The notes: a model not told the origin generated them from the letters alone. A stretch of 64,000 nt of DNA from Datisca glomerata (GCA_003255025.1 QANY01002375.1:2920647-2984646), one strand, 5' to 3'. Counted from the stretch's first letter, positions 11,136 to 23,049 are shown. Numbers and translations are program-made.

Positions 11136-11579
11136 TCTATCTATAAGCTATATCTATAATAAAAATGTATTAGGAGTGTCATTAGGTAAAAATTATTTTT
11201 TGTCTAAGCTATAATTTACTATCTAATGTGGCCCTTATTTCATATGCTTATATGTGATTGGTTGACATGTATACATAGCATATAAATACATTGAAACAAT
11301 TCACTGAATAGAAATTCATAAAAATATATTAATAATACTTATTAATGTATTGGTTATAATTTTGATTCATTAATAATTAATTAAGAGACTTTCAATTTTT
11401 TTTTGTTTATTAATTTTATCTCTCAATCATTTTGTATTTTGTTTGGTTCCAAGAGGGAATATTTAATTTAGTTTTGTTCTCATGTATACTCATTTTAATG
11501 CTAAACTAATGTTCACAACACAATAAAATATTATATATATTAGATTATACCTTATGCAACACACGTGATACAAAACTAG
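11136..11579 (+). mobile_element. Possible short non-autonomous Helitron
   Basis: A candidate 5' end, A|TCTATCTATAAGC (11,136; an alternative is TCTATAAT at 11,153), resembles plant Helitron starts. The candidate 3' end is ACACACGTGATACAAAACTAG at 11,559-11,579, followed by T, as required for A/T insertion. The hairpin before CTAG is weak. The enclosed 0.44 kb is non-coding and AT-rich. Confidence 0.35.
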
Positions 11580-12302
11580 TAAAGATATAATTAAACATTT
11601 CTTGTATTCTATGGACTACTTGTAGTCCTCAATGCCCTTGGCATTGCCTTTCTTCCATTGGTCACGCCTCTCATTCAAGGAAACCTACACTATGGCTAGC
11701 TTCCTTAGAGCTTCCCCCTCGCGTCCTTTGGCCTGAGCTCAAGAGTTTTCCTCCCTTGAGATCTTCTCCTCTTGAAGGTGGAACTTCACCTTCAAGATCT
11801 TCTCCTGACGATGAAGGTCACAATAAATAAATCAAATAATATACTTCTAAGGTTATCCATTTTATGCCTCAAATCGAGAAACAACTTTTCTTTAAATGTA
11901 AACATATCACTTACTTTATCTTAGTGACTTCTTCCTACATCTAAACTTTAAGCATGTAACTTAGAAAATTTAAGATGCTGACCTGAAGTAGGACTAACCT
12001 TTCGACACTTACTTTATCTTCTTTCCACATATAACTTAATAACATTATTTGAACAATAATAAAATTAATTTGTATCCTTGCTTATCCTGGTGACTTGCCC
12101 TTTTGGAGGAGGACTGACTTCTCAGTTCTCTGGTTTTGGATATTGCCTTTGAGTTCTCCATGGAGACTTAATTAGAATACATTGCAGGCGCCCCCAGTGT
12201 CCACTAAGATACTCCTGCATAGACTGGGTTCCCTTTCTTTCTTAGCATACCCGAACACTTATGTGTGACATCATTTTTTTGGGGATTATCACGATTCTTC
12301 TT

Positions 12303-12660
12303 TGGCTAGCCCCTTTTTTACTCACTTGGAAAGCAAGAATGATGTGCCAGTTATCTCTTTCCTTGAACATGTAGCATATATTTATGTTTTTGGCTAGAAT
12401 CCTTTGCTCGTTTGGCAAGTGAGTGTGATGTGCCAGACATCATTTTCCTTTGACATCTTGATAAACATTTCTTCTCTTGCTAGAATCCTTTTCTTGTCTA
12501 ATAAGGGAGAACATTGTGCTAGACATCTTTTTCCTTTGACATCTAGCCATGCATTTCTACTCTAGCTAGAGTCTTTTTCACATCTGACAAGTGAGAATGT
12601 TATGTCAGACATCTCTTTTCTTAAACATCTAGCCAGATATTTCTGCTCTCGCTAGAGTCA
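12303..12660 (-). repeat. About 86-90-bp tandem repeat, four copies
   Basis: Units begin near 12,303, 12,392, 12,481 and 12,567 and share the order GCTAGAATCCTTT, a CTTGT/CATCTGACAAG part, GTGCCAGACATC, TTTCCTTTGACATCTAGCC and ATTTCTGCTCTCGC. The last unit runs into TAGAGTCATTTTTAC. The array lies in the region after pol, the same place where gypsy 2 has its own unrelated array. Confidence 0.85.
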
Positions 12661-12809
12661 TTTTTACAAGAAATTTATTGATAATTCTTCATTTTATTGA
12701 ATGTAGATAATACATGATTGAGTCGGTTACATCGCATGACTAGTGAGAAGTAAATGTTAAGATGCTAGCGTTCTAGAGGTGGGAAATGGTTCATCCATCT
12801 AGATCTTGT

Positions 12810-13870
12810 AGTCTGTACGTTCCTAGTCTCACTACCTTTTTACTATGTAATGCCCTTCCAAGTTGGGTCCAAGGGCCCCTACCTTTGTTTCTTGTGTTTT
12901 TCTTAAGATCAAGTCTCATGCCTAGAATCGTCATATTTTGGCCTTAGAATTGTAGCACTAAGAGGCAGCAAGTTGGTGGGATTTTTTGTTTAGGCTTGCA
13001 AGGTCTTGCATCTATTCTAGGCCATCCAAGTTATGCCCGAGTTGTAGTATGTTCTTGCACCTATTCTAGGTCATCCAAGTTATGCCTGAGTTGTAGTATG
13101 TTCTACTCTAGATCATAACTTTGGGTTCTATAGGAGGGTAGCCTAATCTCTACTAGAATGGTTGCCTTTGTCCCAAATGCAAGTATGTATGAAGTGTCAC
13201 CCGTGGTTGTTTTGCTGGTTGTTTAGTATACCCACACCACATTGGAGAGCTCGTCTACCCATAGCCTTTTCCTATTCTCTAGCTTGGTCTTGAGATTATG
13301 CTTGATTATCTTATTCACTTCCACTACCTATCCGTTAGAAAGAGGCTGGGCCGGTGATCAGGTGAAGTGCTTGATACTAAACTGCTCACGTACCTAATTG
13401 AACTTTGCATTGTCAAATTGCTTGCCGTTGTCGATAATGATTATATGTGGTATGTCAAAACTACGGATGACATTATTCTACATGATGCCTGAGGTTTTCT
13501 ATTCGCTTAAAGTGGCCAATGGTTCTGCTTCCAACCGTTTGGTGAAGTAATTTATGGCTACAATGGCAAATATGTTCTGTCCTTCCCCATGGGTAGAGGC
13601 CCAATCAGGTCCACCCCTCACTGAGCAAAAGGCTACGGAAAGTCAACAGCTCTAGTGTTGGTGAGGGATATTCACGAACCTCTGGCGCTTGTCACATGTT
13701 TGCGCAACTTTTTGGGTGTCGAGTGCCATGGTGAGTGAATAATACCCTTTTCATTTTAGTTTGTGGTGTAGGTCCTCACGCCCACTGTGATTCCTGCTAA
13801 CTTCCTTTTGAACTTCCCTCATCACATACAAAGCTTCATCGGGGTTAATGCTTTTCAAATAGGGAAACGA
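12810..13870 (-). pseudogene. Gypsy 1 integrase remnant
   Basis: Integrase joins element cDNA to the genome. On the minus strand the zinc-binding part is visible near 13,850-13,660 (YVMREVQKEVSRNHSG, then KVAQTCDKRQRF; the last zinc Cys is replaced by Arg). The catalytic core lies near 13,570-13,330 (FAIVAINYFTKRLEAEPLA, then IIIIDNGKQFDNAKF). Near 12,880-12,830 the end of pol (GPNLEGHYIVK) can be read. Stops and frameshifts break all parts. A 49-bp tandem duplication (about 13,003-13,100) is included. Confidence 0.85.
13003..13100 (-). repeat. 49-bp tandem duplication in gypsy 1
   Basis: Two adjacent copies start with TCTTGCATCTATTCTAGGCC and TCTTGCACCTATTCTAGGTC. Both contain ATCCAAGTTATGCC and GAGTTGTAGTATGT. 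The few differences show that the duplication is not very recent. Confidence 0.85.
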
Positions 13871-14179
13871 GAAAGATCTACAAGGCCTCATCCATGATAA
13901 CTAATTCTCAGGCGTTCAGTTTGATTTTGTGGCTTCTTTATTGTCTAGAGATAGGACTTCATCTAACAGGTATTGGAATATCAGGGTTATCTAAGAGGGT
14001 TTCTGAACAACTCTATCCATCTCCATTACCTCATTTTCATTTATGCTGGGCAGGGGAAGGTACTCCACCGAGACAATCATGCTACTAGATGAATCAAACG
14101 CTGATGCTAGCTTCATTATAGCGTCCCTTTTGTGTTTTAGCTTCTAATTGAGGAGTTGTTGGATTGACCAGGAACGGAA

Positions 14180-14645
14180 TAATGCCAGAGCTCCCTTACT
14201 CTGGTCCAAATACTTGGTCATATTATCCATCTTGGTCTAGTACTATTTGTTATCTGGTTTACTACTAGTTGTGAATTGCTGTAAATATACAAATTTTTTG
14301 CATTAATCGATCGAACTAACTTCAAACAAACAAGAAGTGCCTCGTATTCTACTTTGTTTTGGAGGCCTTGAACCTAAAGTGTAGAGCATAAACAACACGA
14401 GACTGGTTAGCTGATAAGAGTAGCAGGCCAACACCACTTCCTTCTTGTTGGACGCCTCACCTAGTATACGGTCCAATTTCCATCGGTTTCTGTTACTATA
14501 TGTCCTCGTAAGGCGGGATCATATCGTCAATGAAGGGTGTGTCACTTCTTGACCCTGGGCCGTGATCTTGGGTGTGAACTGGAGATCAAACTTGCTGAGT
14601 TATATTGCCCACTCGGCCATTCGTCCTGAAGCCCACATTGTACTC
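14180..14645 (-). pseudogene. Gypsy 1 RNase H remnant
   Basis: RNase H removes the RNA strand during reverse transcription. The minus strand shows ASGRMAEWAI near 14,630, then LSKFDLQFTPKITAQGQEV, TETDGNWTVY near 14,470, and NKVEYEALLVCLKLVRSIN near 14,350 with the conserved Glu. YSNSQLVVNQI follows near 14,260. The order matches gypsy RNase H. In-frame stops are common, and the RT that should precede it is missing at 14,645. Confidence 0.8.
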
Positions 14646-15930
14646 AACTTTTTCCTTGGTTTTCATTGCTTTTATCTTTATATTGAATAAAAACGTTTTT
14701 CTTGGAAGATTTGTTATGCTTATATTATTCAGTCCAATGTGTCCATTTTCCAATTGCATGATATATGTCCATTAGATGTTCGGTGCACTTTGTCAAACTT
14801 TTAATTGTCAATTAATTTTATAATTTATTAGTAGTCAATACGAATGGATAATACTTATTATTCACAATCACGCTGTCTATGGTCATTGAAAACTAAAACA
14901 CATGGTTTGTAATTGTCTCACATATAATTATTAGTTAATACACACATGCGATGCATGTGTATTTGAATTATATTCATAGCTGTGATTATTACTTATAATC
15001 TTATATGTTTACATGAATTTGAAAGATATGCATTTATCCACATTTTATTTTTCTAATTTATGTGAGTAAAATCAAGGTAATGCTATGTTATTGTTATTTT
15101 TATTTGTTGATATATTATTTTTTAAGAAAATTATAGAAAACATCATACATTTTAAGAAAATAAAAGAGTACATGGTAGAAATGTACTGTAAAAATTAAAA
15201 GAAAAGGTGACATTTATTAAAGAAAGGTAAACAATCTATTTCATATTTTATTTTATAGTTGATCTTAATTGTTTGGTTAAAAATTTTATTTTTTATTAAT
15301 TAAATTTGTATGACTATATAAAATTTTAAATATACTAACATATAAAATATAACATAACTAAAGTCTTGAAAAGTGTGTTATAACTGAATTATATTATGAA
15401 ATATGTACATTATTTAAAGTTTTACAGTAATAATTCATTATCGCTGTACATTTATAAATTATTAAAAATTATAGTTTTTTATAACTTTTAAATAAAATAT
15501 TACAATTCACTCAAAGTTATCATATTAAAATTAACTTAAAATTTATTTATTAATTATTTTTTATTCTTTCAAAAATCATTAAAATAAGTGAATGAACTTA
15601 AAAAGTGAATGCCTACTTTTAATTTATTATAGTTTTAAAGCTAATTAATTATTTAATGCTACACATAAATCATAAGATTATTTAGGTAACGTATTATAAT
15701 AAGTGCACAAAATTATCCAAAAATGATTCTTATATCCTCCCCATTTTTAATATATTATAGATTATGAATCTCAAGAGTTTAATACATTCAATTACATCAA
15801 TATCATTTACCACTATATCAATTTCAATAATTAAATGTATTTTATTTGATAAGTTAATAATTCATTTGATAAAAAATAAGTGAATAATTAATTAAGAGGT
15901 ATTCATATTGTGAGTGGACTTTATGAATAC
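14646..15930. other. AT-rich stretch with one hairpin
   Basis: Very AT-rich, no coding motif. A perfect 9-bp hairpin, CACACATGC-GAT-GCATGTGTA-like, spans 14,941-14,961 (core ACACATGC 14,942-14,949 and GCATGTGT 14,953-14,960). It resembles Helitron terminal hairpins, but no CTRR end follows closely. Confidence 0.5.
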
Positions 15931-15931
15931 A

Positions 15932-16835
15932 TGACACTTCGGAGAAAGTTGAGGGTGGACAAACGACAAAAAAGTACCCACTACTACTGGATAAGGGGGA
16001 TCTACCTAAGGGCTCGTGAAAATTGGTAGAAAAGCAAAAATGGTGTAAGGCTGAAGTCGCGAGACACCCTTAAATAGATGGAAATGATCAACACCTCAAG
16101 AACGAGACCAGCACCTCAAAAATAGGGACCAACAACTTAAGAACGAGAAAGAGTATCATAACGAGAAAGAGCATCAGAGAGGGAAAGAACATCAAAATGG
16201 GAAAGGTGACTAGCTAACGGGAACTGACAGATGGGGGACCCCATGTCTTCAAGAATAAGAAAAGATTAAGGGTACCCATTTCTCTAGAAAAAGGATGCCA
16301 AGACTCAGAGAACTGCCTTGAACAGGTAAGGCATTGCTGAACTGTTCAAGAGCGGGCAGAGGAGGATAAGAAGAAGAATGAGAACAGACGAAATGGATCT
16401 AGAATGATAGTCAAATGGCATCATTGATTAGGTAGCTGGATGACTCAAACGAGATAGGATGGTAGGCCATTAAGTGGCTACAACTGACTGGCTCGAACCA
16501 CAAGAAATAAGCAAGCGACTATGACTTTTTGGTGGTTGAGTAAGACAGATGAAACTATGAAATAAGGAAGGGAAAGAGGGTCATACTTGGCAGGAACATC
16601 TCCTCCCTTTTATTATTATTCTAATCAATCCATGTAAATTAAAAATCCTATATAAGGCAGATGTATTAATTGAAACTCAAACATTCAATACAACTTAAGC
16701 ATACATAACTCAAAGCATTTACTCCTTACAATCTCTTCCTCTTAAACCCTCTCTCTCTCTCATTAATACTCATACAAGTCTATCCTTATCAATACTTTTC
16801 CATTTAAGCCTAGATCAGCAAAAAAATACTTTACA
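15932..16835 (+). repeat. Gypsy 2 5' LTR
   Basis: It aligns along its length with 25,710-26,603. Shared blocks include CTACCTAAGGG, AGACACC/ATCTGTAAATAGATGG-like stretches, CACCTCAAGAA and GGAACATCTCCTCCCTTTTA. A TATA box (CTATATAAGG, 16,648-16,657) marks the probable promoter. The repeat ends in ACA at 16,835, just before the primer-binding site. The left edge is uncertain by some tens of bases. Confidence 0.85.
16648..16657 (+). promoter_or_regulatory. TATA box of gypsy 2 5' LTR
   Basis: CTATATAAGG lies about 180 bases before the LTR end. The matching site in the 3' LTR is TGTATAAGA at 26,422-26,430, where the box has decayed. Transcription would start about 30 bases downstream. Confidence 0.55.
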
Positions 16836-16838
16836 ATT

Positions 16839-16856
16839 TGGTGCTTTCATTGAGAG
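16839..16856 (+). other. Gypsy 2 primer-binding site
   Basis: TGGTGCTTTCATTGAGAG follows the LTR end after three bases. It starts with TGG, which pairs with the CCA end of a tRNA. The sequence is of the type seen in Tat-like plant elements; I do not name the tRNA. Confidence 0.7.
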
Positions 16857-16909
16857 TTGAGAGAAAAGCTTAAGAGATCCACCCTATAAATCCCTTAAAT
16901 CTGCCTAGA

Positions 16910-18400
16910 ACCATATCCAACGTAACTCTAAATGGAGACAACAGGAACAGAAATGAAGAAGAGCACGTAGATCAACCAACTCTACCAATGGAAATCCTGC
17001 AGACAATCCTAAACAGGATGCATGAGATGGAACAGAGGGACACTGAAGCAATACATAATGCATGGAAAAATGTCCAAGGTCAGATCAACACACTACAATA
17101 GGAACTTGTGAAAACGCTAGCAGAGGTCAGCCAATGGGTAAATGATGATGAACAGGAAACCAACGATGAACTGGAAGCATACTCTAGGGGAAACTGTCAA
17201 GAAGGAAGTCAACGAGATCGTAAGAACAGTAGAAACATTCGACGAGAAGAAGAAGTCTCATCGCATATGAAGGAAGAGCGTGAAAGGCTTAGCAACCCCG
17301 AGTCGTGTCAAAGGAAGCGATAGAAGAACCATTTGACATAAAGATGATGAAAATAAGGAATATTGGGAGTACGAGAAAAATCGACCTTGAATCTCTCATC
17401 CAGACAACATTAAGCCCAGAAGTCCTAGTAGCTCTCTTACCCAAAAAATTTGTTGGTCCTAGATTCAAATGCTACAAAGGAAAGACCGATCCCATAGACC
17501 GCCTTCGATGATTTAGACAAGACATGGTGTTGTACCAACACGATGATAAGTTGATGTACATTACATTCCCCGAAAGTCTAGACGGATGACTTTGAAGTGG
17601 TATCACTCCTTGCCGATGCACTCGATCACGAGCTTCACAATTATGTCCTTCATTTTCATAGAACAATACTCTATGTATCGTACACTCATGGAATACTTGG
17701 GACACCTAATGACAATCTCTACCAAAGAAGGGGAGTACCTGCGGGAGTGCACTCATCGCTTCAAAGACGAAATGGCCAAGGTCGAGTACTGCGACGATCG
17801 ATTCGCCAAATTGGCCTTCCTATGAGGTTTCGACCCAGAGTCACCCTTTTTTGAGGATCTGTTAAAGGTGAAACCCTTTATATGGAAACGTTTTCCAATG
17901 GGCGCAGACCTATATTACCCTAGAGGAAGAGAATAGGAGGACGCAAAGAATGACTGAATGGAAAAAAGAAGAATCGTGGAAGCGGGAAAGAAGTGTAAGA
18001 CCTGAAAAAAAGAAGCATGATGAAACAGAAAGAACGGATGGGAGGAAAGTCCAACAAGATAGGAATACATACCAGGTGTTATATTTTGACAGAGTCCACC
18101 GAAGGGGCAAAGTCTACCCGCCATTTACAATCCTGATTAACCAAATACTGGAGACAATTAGAGGGAAACCTTGGCTAAAAAGACTGGCCTAGTTCACCAA
18201 GGAACCTAGCTACAAAGATAAAGATAAATATTGCACATATCATAAGAGCAATGAGCATTAAATGCGAGAATATTTCCAGCTCAAGGACTATATTGAGCAG
18301 CTGATCAAAGAAGGATACCTTAGCAAATTTATAAAAAGGATGAACAAAAACGCAAAACTGAGAAAGATAGTCGAGAAGAAGACATGAGGGATAAGGAAAA
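16910..18400 (+). pseudogene. Gypsy 2 gag remnant
   Basis: Gag forms the particle that packages element RNA. The N-terminal part (about 16,930-17,320) is a charged, probably coiled region. The conserved core starts near 17,440 (PKKFVGPRFKCYKGKTDPIDRL), then RQDMVLYQHDDKLMYITFPESL, TLKWYHSLP (about 17,590) and KEGEYLRECTHRFKDEM (about 17,727). Near 18,215-18,320 CTYHKSNEH, EYFQLKDYIEQLIKEGYL is the zinc-knuckle-like end, with its expected Cys replaced by Tyr. Several stops and frame changes split it. Confidence 0.85.
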
Positions 18401-18539
18401 GTAGCCCTTTTCACATCATCGACATGGTAATAACATTAACTGAACAAGTAGGGATAACAAGAAAGGAAAGGAAGATATACTACAAGCGGCCAACTTTAGA
18501 AAGACAATAGGAGAAGTCCTCAAGTGACAACGAGAATTC

Positions 18540-18975
18540 ATCGCTAGTGTTCAAAGACTTTGATCTGGAACGTGACGGACACCATAATGATGCCCTCGTA
18601 ATTTCCATACAAGTTAGCAACTGTTTGTCGAGGAGGGTCTTGTGAATGATGGTAGCGTAGTGAACATCCTATACCGAGCGACTGTGTAGAAACTGTCCAT
18701 GGGAGATAAAAAGTTGCAAGGGACTTCACAGCCATTGATCGATTTCAACGGGGACATCAGCTACTCGGAAGGAAGTCTTACTCTCCCGGTAAGCTTTAAA
18801 CTGTTTAACTATATGACCGAGTTCATGGTACTAGAAACAACTTCCCTGTACAATGCAATCCTTGGGAGGACCTGGCTCCACAGAATGAAGGCCATACCAT
18901 TTATATTCTACCAAGTGTTGAAGTACCCATCACCAAAGGGAATGACCAGGCCGCGACTCACATCTGTTCGGTGAC
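18540..18975 (+). pseudogene. Gypsy 2 aspartic protease remnant
   Basis: The retroviral-type protease cuts the polyprotein. NDALVISIQVSNCL is visible near 18,590. The active-site region reads N-D-G-S-V-V-N-I-L-Y near 18,645, where related elements have V-D-x-G-S-S; a frameshift and stops surround it. From 18,699 the frame is open (LIDFNGDISYSEGSLTLPV, then LYNAILGRTWLHRMKAIP), the C-terminal half with the typical ILGRxWL motif. Confidence 0.8.
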
Positions 18976-19079
18976 AACCTTAGGATCTGTAATGAAAAAG
19001 GCTACAGAGAAGGCCAAAGGAAAAACACCCATGTATCTATAGCAATCACAATAAAATGGGCAAGACGCCCAAGGTACGA

Positions 19080-19990
19080 GGTGGGAGAGAAAACATGGCC
19101 CAAATTTTTGGAAGAAGAGACCTAGAAGATAACCTACGTTGGCGCCTATCTCGAGGAAAATGAGAAAAAGAAGTTGATAGAGTTTTTAATGGAAAACAGA
19201 AATGTATTTGTAGCAACAACATAGGAGATGCCTGACATTCTGAAAGAGATCATTTGTTATAAATAGAACATGGATTCCACTATGAAACCTGTGAAATAAA
19301 GGAACAGAAGCTTTACTCTTGAACAAAATCAAGTGATCAAAGAGGAGGTTGAGAAGCTCTTGGCAGCGTATTTCATTAGAGAAGTAAACTACCTAGAATG
19401 GCTAGCTAACATAGTGATGGTACGAAAGAAGAACGAGAAGTGGAGGAGCCAATTTTACTGACCTAAACAAGGAATGCCACAAAGACCGGTACCCGTTGCC
19501 AAGGATAGACCAGATGCTGGATGCCACTTCAGGGCACAACAACTCAACTTCATGGATGCTTACTCAGGCTACAATCAGATGAAAATGGAAAAAACTTCTT
19601 TCATTACGGACTACGACGTCTATTGCTACAAAGTCATGTCTTTTGTTCTAAAGAATGTAGGTGCACCTTGTCAAAGGCTGGTGAACAAGGTCTTCCATGA
19701 GTAGATCATAAAGAATATGGAAGTCTATGTTGAGGACATACTGATCAAAAGTAAGAAGTAGGAAGACCACATTTAGGACATTGAAGAAGCCGTCTCTATT
19801 CTAAGATGAAATTCCATGAAGCTAAACCCAGAGAAGCGCAGTTTTGGAGTGGGAGCAGGAAAATTCCTTGGACACCTAATTACACAACGGGAATCGAATT
19901 AAACCTAGACTACGTAAATGAGATCACATAAAGAGGTCCTCGTCGAACCTTAAGGAAATCCAAGGGTTAATGAGAAGACTAGATGCCCTA
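19080..19990 (+). pseudogene. Gypsy 2 reverse transcriptase remnant
   Basis: RT copies the element RNA into DNA. The order of motifs is clear: EEVEKLLAAYFIREVNYLEW (about 19,345), then LANIVMVRKKNEKWR, FMDAYSGYNQMKM (about 19,550, with the first catalytic Asp), then SFITDYDVYCYKVMSFVLKN. The catalytic box reads VYVEDILIKS (about 19,722-19,752), so the usual YVDD has an Asp to Glu change. KLNPEKRSFGVGAGKFLGHLI follows. Stops occur at several places. Confidence 0.9.
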
Positions 19991-20369
19991 AAGAGGTTCA
20001 TCTCCAGATCAACGGATAGATGCAAGCCCTTTTTCGAGAGGTTCCAGAAATACTCCACGACAGTGGAATGAAAACTGCGAAGAAGCCTTTGCCCAGGTTA
20101 AAGAGTACCTAAAAGCTCCTCGTAACTCTCCAAACCTACTACATGCGAGCATAGTCTGTTGCACGTACCCATCTTCACGGGGGTAGTCGGTGCAGTACTC
20201 ATCAAAGAAGAAGAAAGAAAACATAAACATGTATGATTTGTGAACAAAAATCTTGTAATGGCGGAAACAAGATATAAACGAATGGAGAAACTAGTACTGA
20301 CCATTATAACTATGGCACGAAAACTAAGACCTTATTTCTAGGCCCACAACATTAAGGTATTAACCGATT

Positions 20370-20815
20370 CTCCCAACACTTAATGGAAGCAAGCAGGAGA
20401 ATAGAAAAATGGTCAATTGAGTTGAGCCAATATGACATCAGTTACCAGCCCCGAACTTCAATAAAAGGGCAAGCATTAGCATATTCCGTAGCAGACTTCA
20501 CAAAATGGAAGTTGAACGAGAAACCCACCAAACGAGAGAAGATGGAACTTGGAAACTCTTTGTTGATGGTGCTTCAAATAGTAGAGGAGCAGGAGCAGGG
20601 GTATTAGTACAAACTCCCTGTAGAGAAATATTGGAACACTTCATCTCCTTCAAATTCAATGCGTCAAATAATGAAGCAGAGTATGAAGCACTGATCGCGG
20701 GAGTATCCCTGCTGTGGGAATATGAGGTAACTAATGCTAAACTTTTATATGATTCCGTGTTGATTATGAAGCAGGTCACGGGGAATACGTATAAAAAGAT
20801 GAACGGATGGTGAAT
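20370..20815 (+). pseudogene. Gypsy 2 RNase H remnant
   Basis: EKWSIELSQYDISYQPRTSI (about 20,405) leads in. The domain itself starts at GTWKLFVDGASNSRGAGAGV (about 20,542), with the first catalytic Asp, then NEAEYEALIAGVSLL (about 20,670, with the Glu) and LLYDSVLIMKQV (about 20,745), where the usual D-S pair is kept. A frame change joins the two parts. It is the best preserved pol domain of the element. Confidence 0.88.
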
Positions 20816-21119
20816 TATTTACAACGGGCAATAGATCTCCTTAGCACGCTAAACAATTATAAGATCCGACAAATTCTGAGAACTGAGAACAGGCACAGTG
20901 ATGCCTGGTAAATCTGGGATCTTCATTAGGCTTTCCTTATAAAAGGAGCATCCCCGTGGAAGTTCTAAAGGAACCAAGCATCTCACTCCCGTGGAGTAAC
21001 ATGGTTGATGTAGAAGTTGAACGAGAACCCAGTTGCTAGGACAACATATCCACTTACTTGAAGAAAGAATGCTTCTTAAAGGAAAACTACTTGCCAAAAA
21101 GGTGCAAGAATGAGGTTCC

Positions 21120-22240
21120 ATGTATACGATGATTAACAGAGTATTATATAAGAAAGTGTTTGCAGCATTGTACCTGAAATGTCTACAAGAAAAGGAGGCT
21201 CAATATGTGTTAGTGAAAATTCATGATGGCATATGCGAAAACCACACTCGGGGCAGATCATTAGCCCATATAGTCATGAATGAAGGATACTACTATCCCC
21301 GAATGCATCAGGATGACAAATAGTATGTGAAAATGTGCGACAAGTGTCAGCATTTCGCACCTGTAGCAAAAATGGCCCCGGAGAACTCAAAACTATGGCT
21401 AGTCCTTGGCCGTTCATACAGTGGGCCTTGGAAATTGTTAGGCCACTCACCATGGAACCTTCCTAGAAGCATTATTTTTATTGGTAGCAACGGAATTTTA
21501 CTAAGTAGATCGAGGTTGAAACCTTTGCCAGAATCCATGAGGAAGAAGTAAAAGGGTTCCTATGAAAAAATTTGGTGTGCAGGTACAAGATCCTCCGGAT
21601 CTTGGTATCTGACAACGGACTTCAGTTCATCAAGAACCTAGTAAGAACATTTTATGAAGATATAAAGATAACGAATCACTTCTCCACTCCTTTCTACCCA
21701 CAAGGGAACGGGCACGCAGAAAATATCAAATCGGGTCATACTTGACAACCTGATGAAATGACTGGAATCCGCCAAAGGAAAATGGGTGGAAGAGCTAACC
21801 ACAGTCATATAGGAATACAGAATGACCCCGAGAGAGACAACGACAGAATCCCCGTTTACATTAGAATATGGAGCAGAAGCAGTGATTCTCATAGAAATTA
21901 GAAGCACTACCATCAGATTTGATTTACATGAACAACAAAATGGAGAACTCCTAAGAAACGATCTTGATGAACTAGAGGGAAGAAGGGAAGCGATCCTGAT
22001 TAGAATGTCCCATTACAATAAAAAAAGAAGATCTTATTTCTAGAAGAAAGTAAGGAAACGGAAATTCCAAACAGGAGACCTGGTCCTTAGAAAAATCATC
22101 TAATTAGAAGGGAAGTTTAGGCTAACATAGGAAGGATCGTACATCATCAGCTAAATTGGAGGAAGTGGCTATTACCACTTGAAAACGGAAGAAGGAACGA
22201 AATTGCAAAAACCTTGGAACGCATATCATCTGAAAAAATG
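21120..22240 (+). pseudogene. Gypsy 2 integrase remnant
   Basis: The HHCC zinc domain is intact in outline: HDGICENHTRGRSLAHIVM...YYYPRM, then VKMCDKCQHFAPV (21,220-21,375). In the core, LVSDNGLQFIKNLVR (about 21,604-21,650) carries the second catalytic Asp, and PFYPQGNGHAEN (about 21,690-21,725) follows. The frame from 21,822 reads TPRETTTESPFTLEYGAEAV, the usual end of the core. The C-terminal part runs to about 22,240. Stops and shifts break the frame several times. Confidence 0.88.
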
Positions 22241-22376
22241 TTCTGTATAAAGAATGTAAAAAATCCATTATAATGTGACATATTTCCCATGGTTTTTTCC
22301 TGCAAGGAATTTTCACGTAAAAACGACGGCGTCAATCTTCTCTCCTCAGCTGAATCATTACTAAATGGAATTAAGG

Positions 22377-22725
22377 GCATAAAAAGTCTTTGGGAAGGGA
22401 AGTTCATAATTCCTAATTTCATAAGAAACTAAGGTCATAAAAGGTCCTTGAGAGGGTAGTTCATAAGTCCTAATCTCAAAAGAAACTAAGGATATAAAAA
22501 GTCTTTGAGAGGAGTAGTTCATAAGTCATAGTCTCAGAAGGAACTAAGAGCATAAAAAGCCCTTGAAAGGGGTAGTTCATAAGTCCTACTCTTAGAAGGA
22601 ACCAAGAGCATAAATTTTTTTTAGGAAGGCTAGTTCATAAGCCCTATTTCCAGAAAAAACTAGGGGCATAAAAAGCCCTTGAAAGAGGGATCCCATAAGC
22701 CCTACTCTCAAAAGGAAAAATAACT
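22377..22725 (+). repeat. About 59-bp tandem repeat, six copies, after gypsy 2 pol
   Basis: Each unit runs CATAAAAAGTCTTTGAGAGG, then TAGTTCATAAGTCCTA, then TCTCAGAAGGAACTAAG. Copies start near 22,377, 22,435, 22,493, 22,552, 22,611 and 22,669. Divergence between units is moderate. The array occupies the spacer between integrase and the antisense ORF. Confidence 0.88.
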
Positions 22726-23049
22726 GAAAAAGGAAAGCCATGGAAGCAGGCGACTCTAACAGGACCGCTTGTAATAAACGAGAAGGGAATTCCAACCTCA
22801 ACGGATGAAAAGTAAAAATGGCCAAAACGGGTAAACATACTCTTGCCTAGGCATTCCTTGAAAAAATTCCAAGTGTTTAAAAGACTAAGTGGTTGATGAT
22901 TTTACTTTAAAAGGGAAAAATGTCTTTTATTGCTTATGGAAATTCACTAAGTAATCAAGAAGCCTAGAGAAAATTGATTGATGAATTTATACTAAGTGTG
23001 ATGACAAAAGGAAATGACAAAGCATATATTGAAGAAAGAAGTCATTTCA

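Larger units (their letters stand above)
11580..14645 (-). mobile_element. Gypsy 1: 5'-truncated Ty3/gypsy remnant
   Basis: Reading the minus strand from 14,645 downwards, RNase H comes first, then integrase, then the end of pol, then a tandem repeat array and A/T-rich sequence that may include part of an LTR. RT, protease and gag are absent because the element stops abruptly at 14,645. Many stops occur in every domain. The integrase and RNase H motifs resemble those of the Tat-like gypsy elements of plants, as does the element at 15.9-26.6 kb. Confidence 0.8.

Noticed and set aside
22377..22725. CRISPR-like array
   Set aside because: Whole units repeat without unique spacers; it is a tandem repeat in a retroelement.
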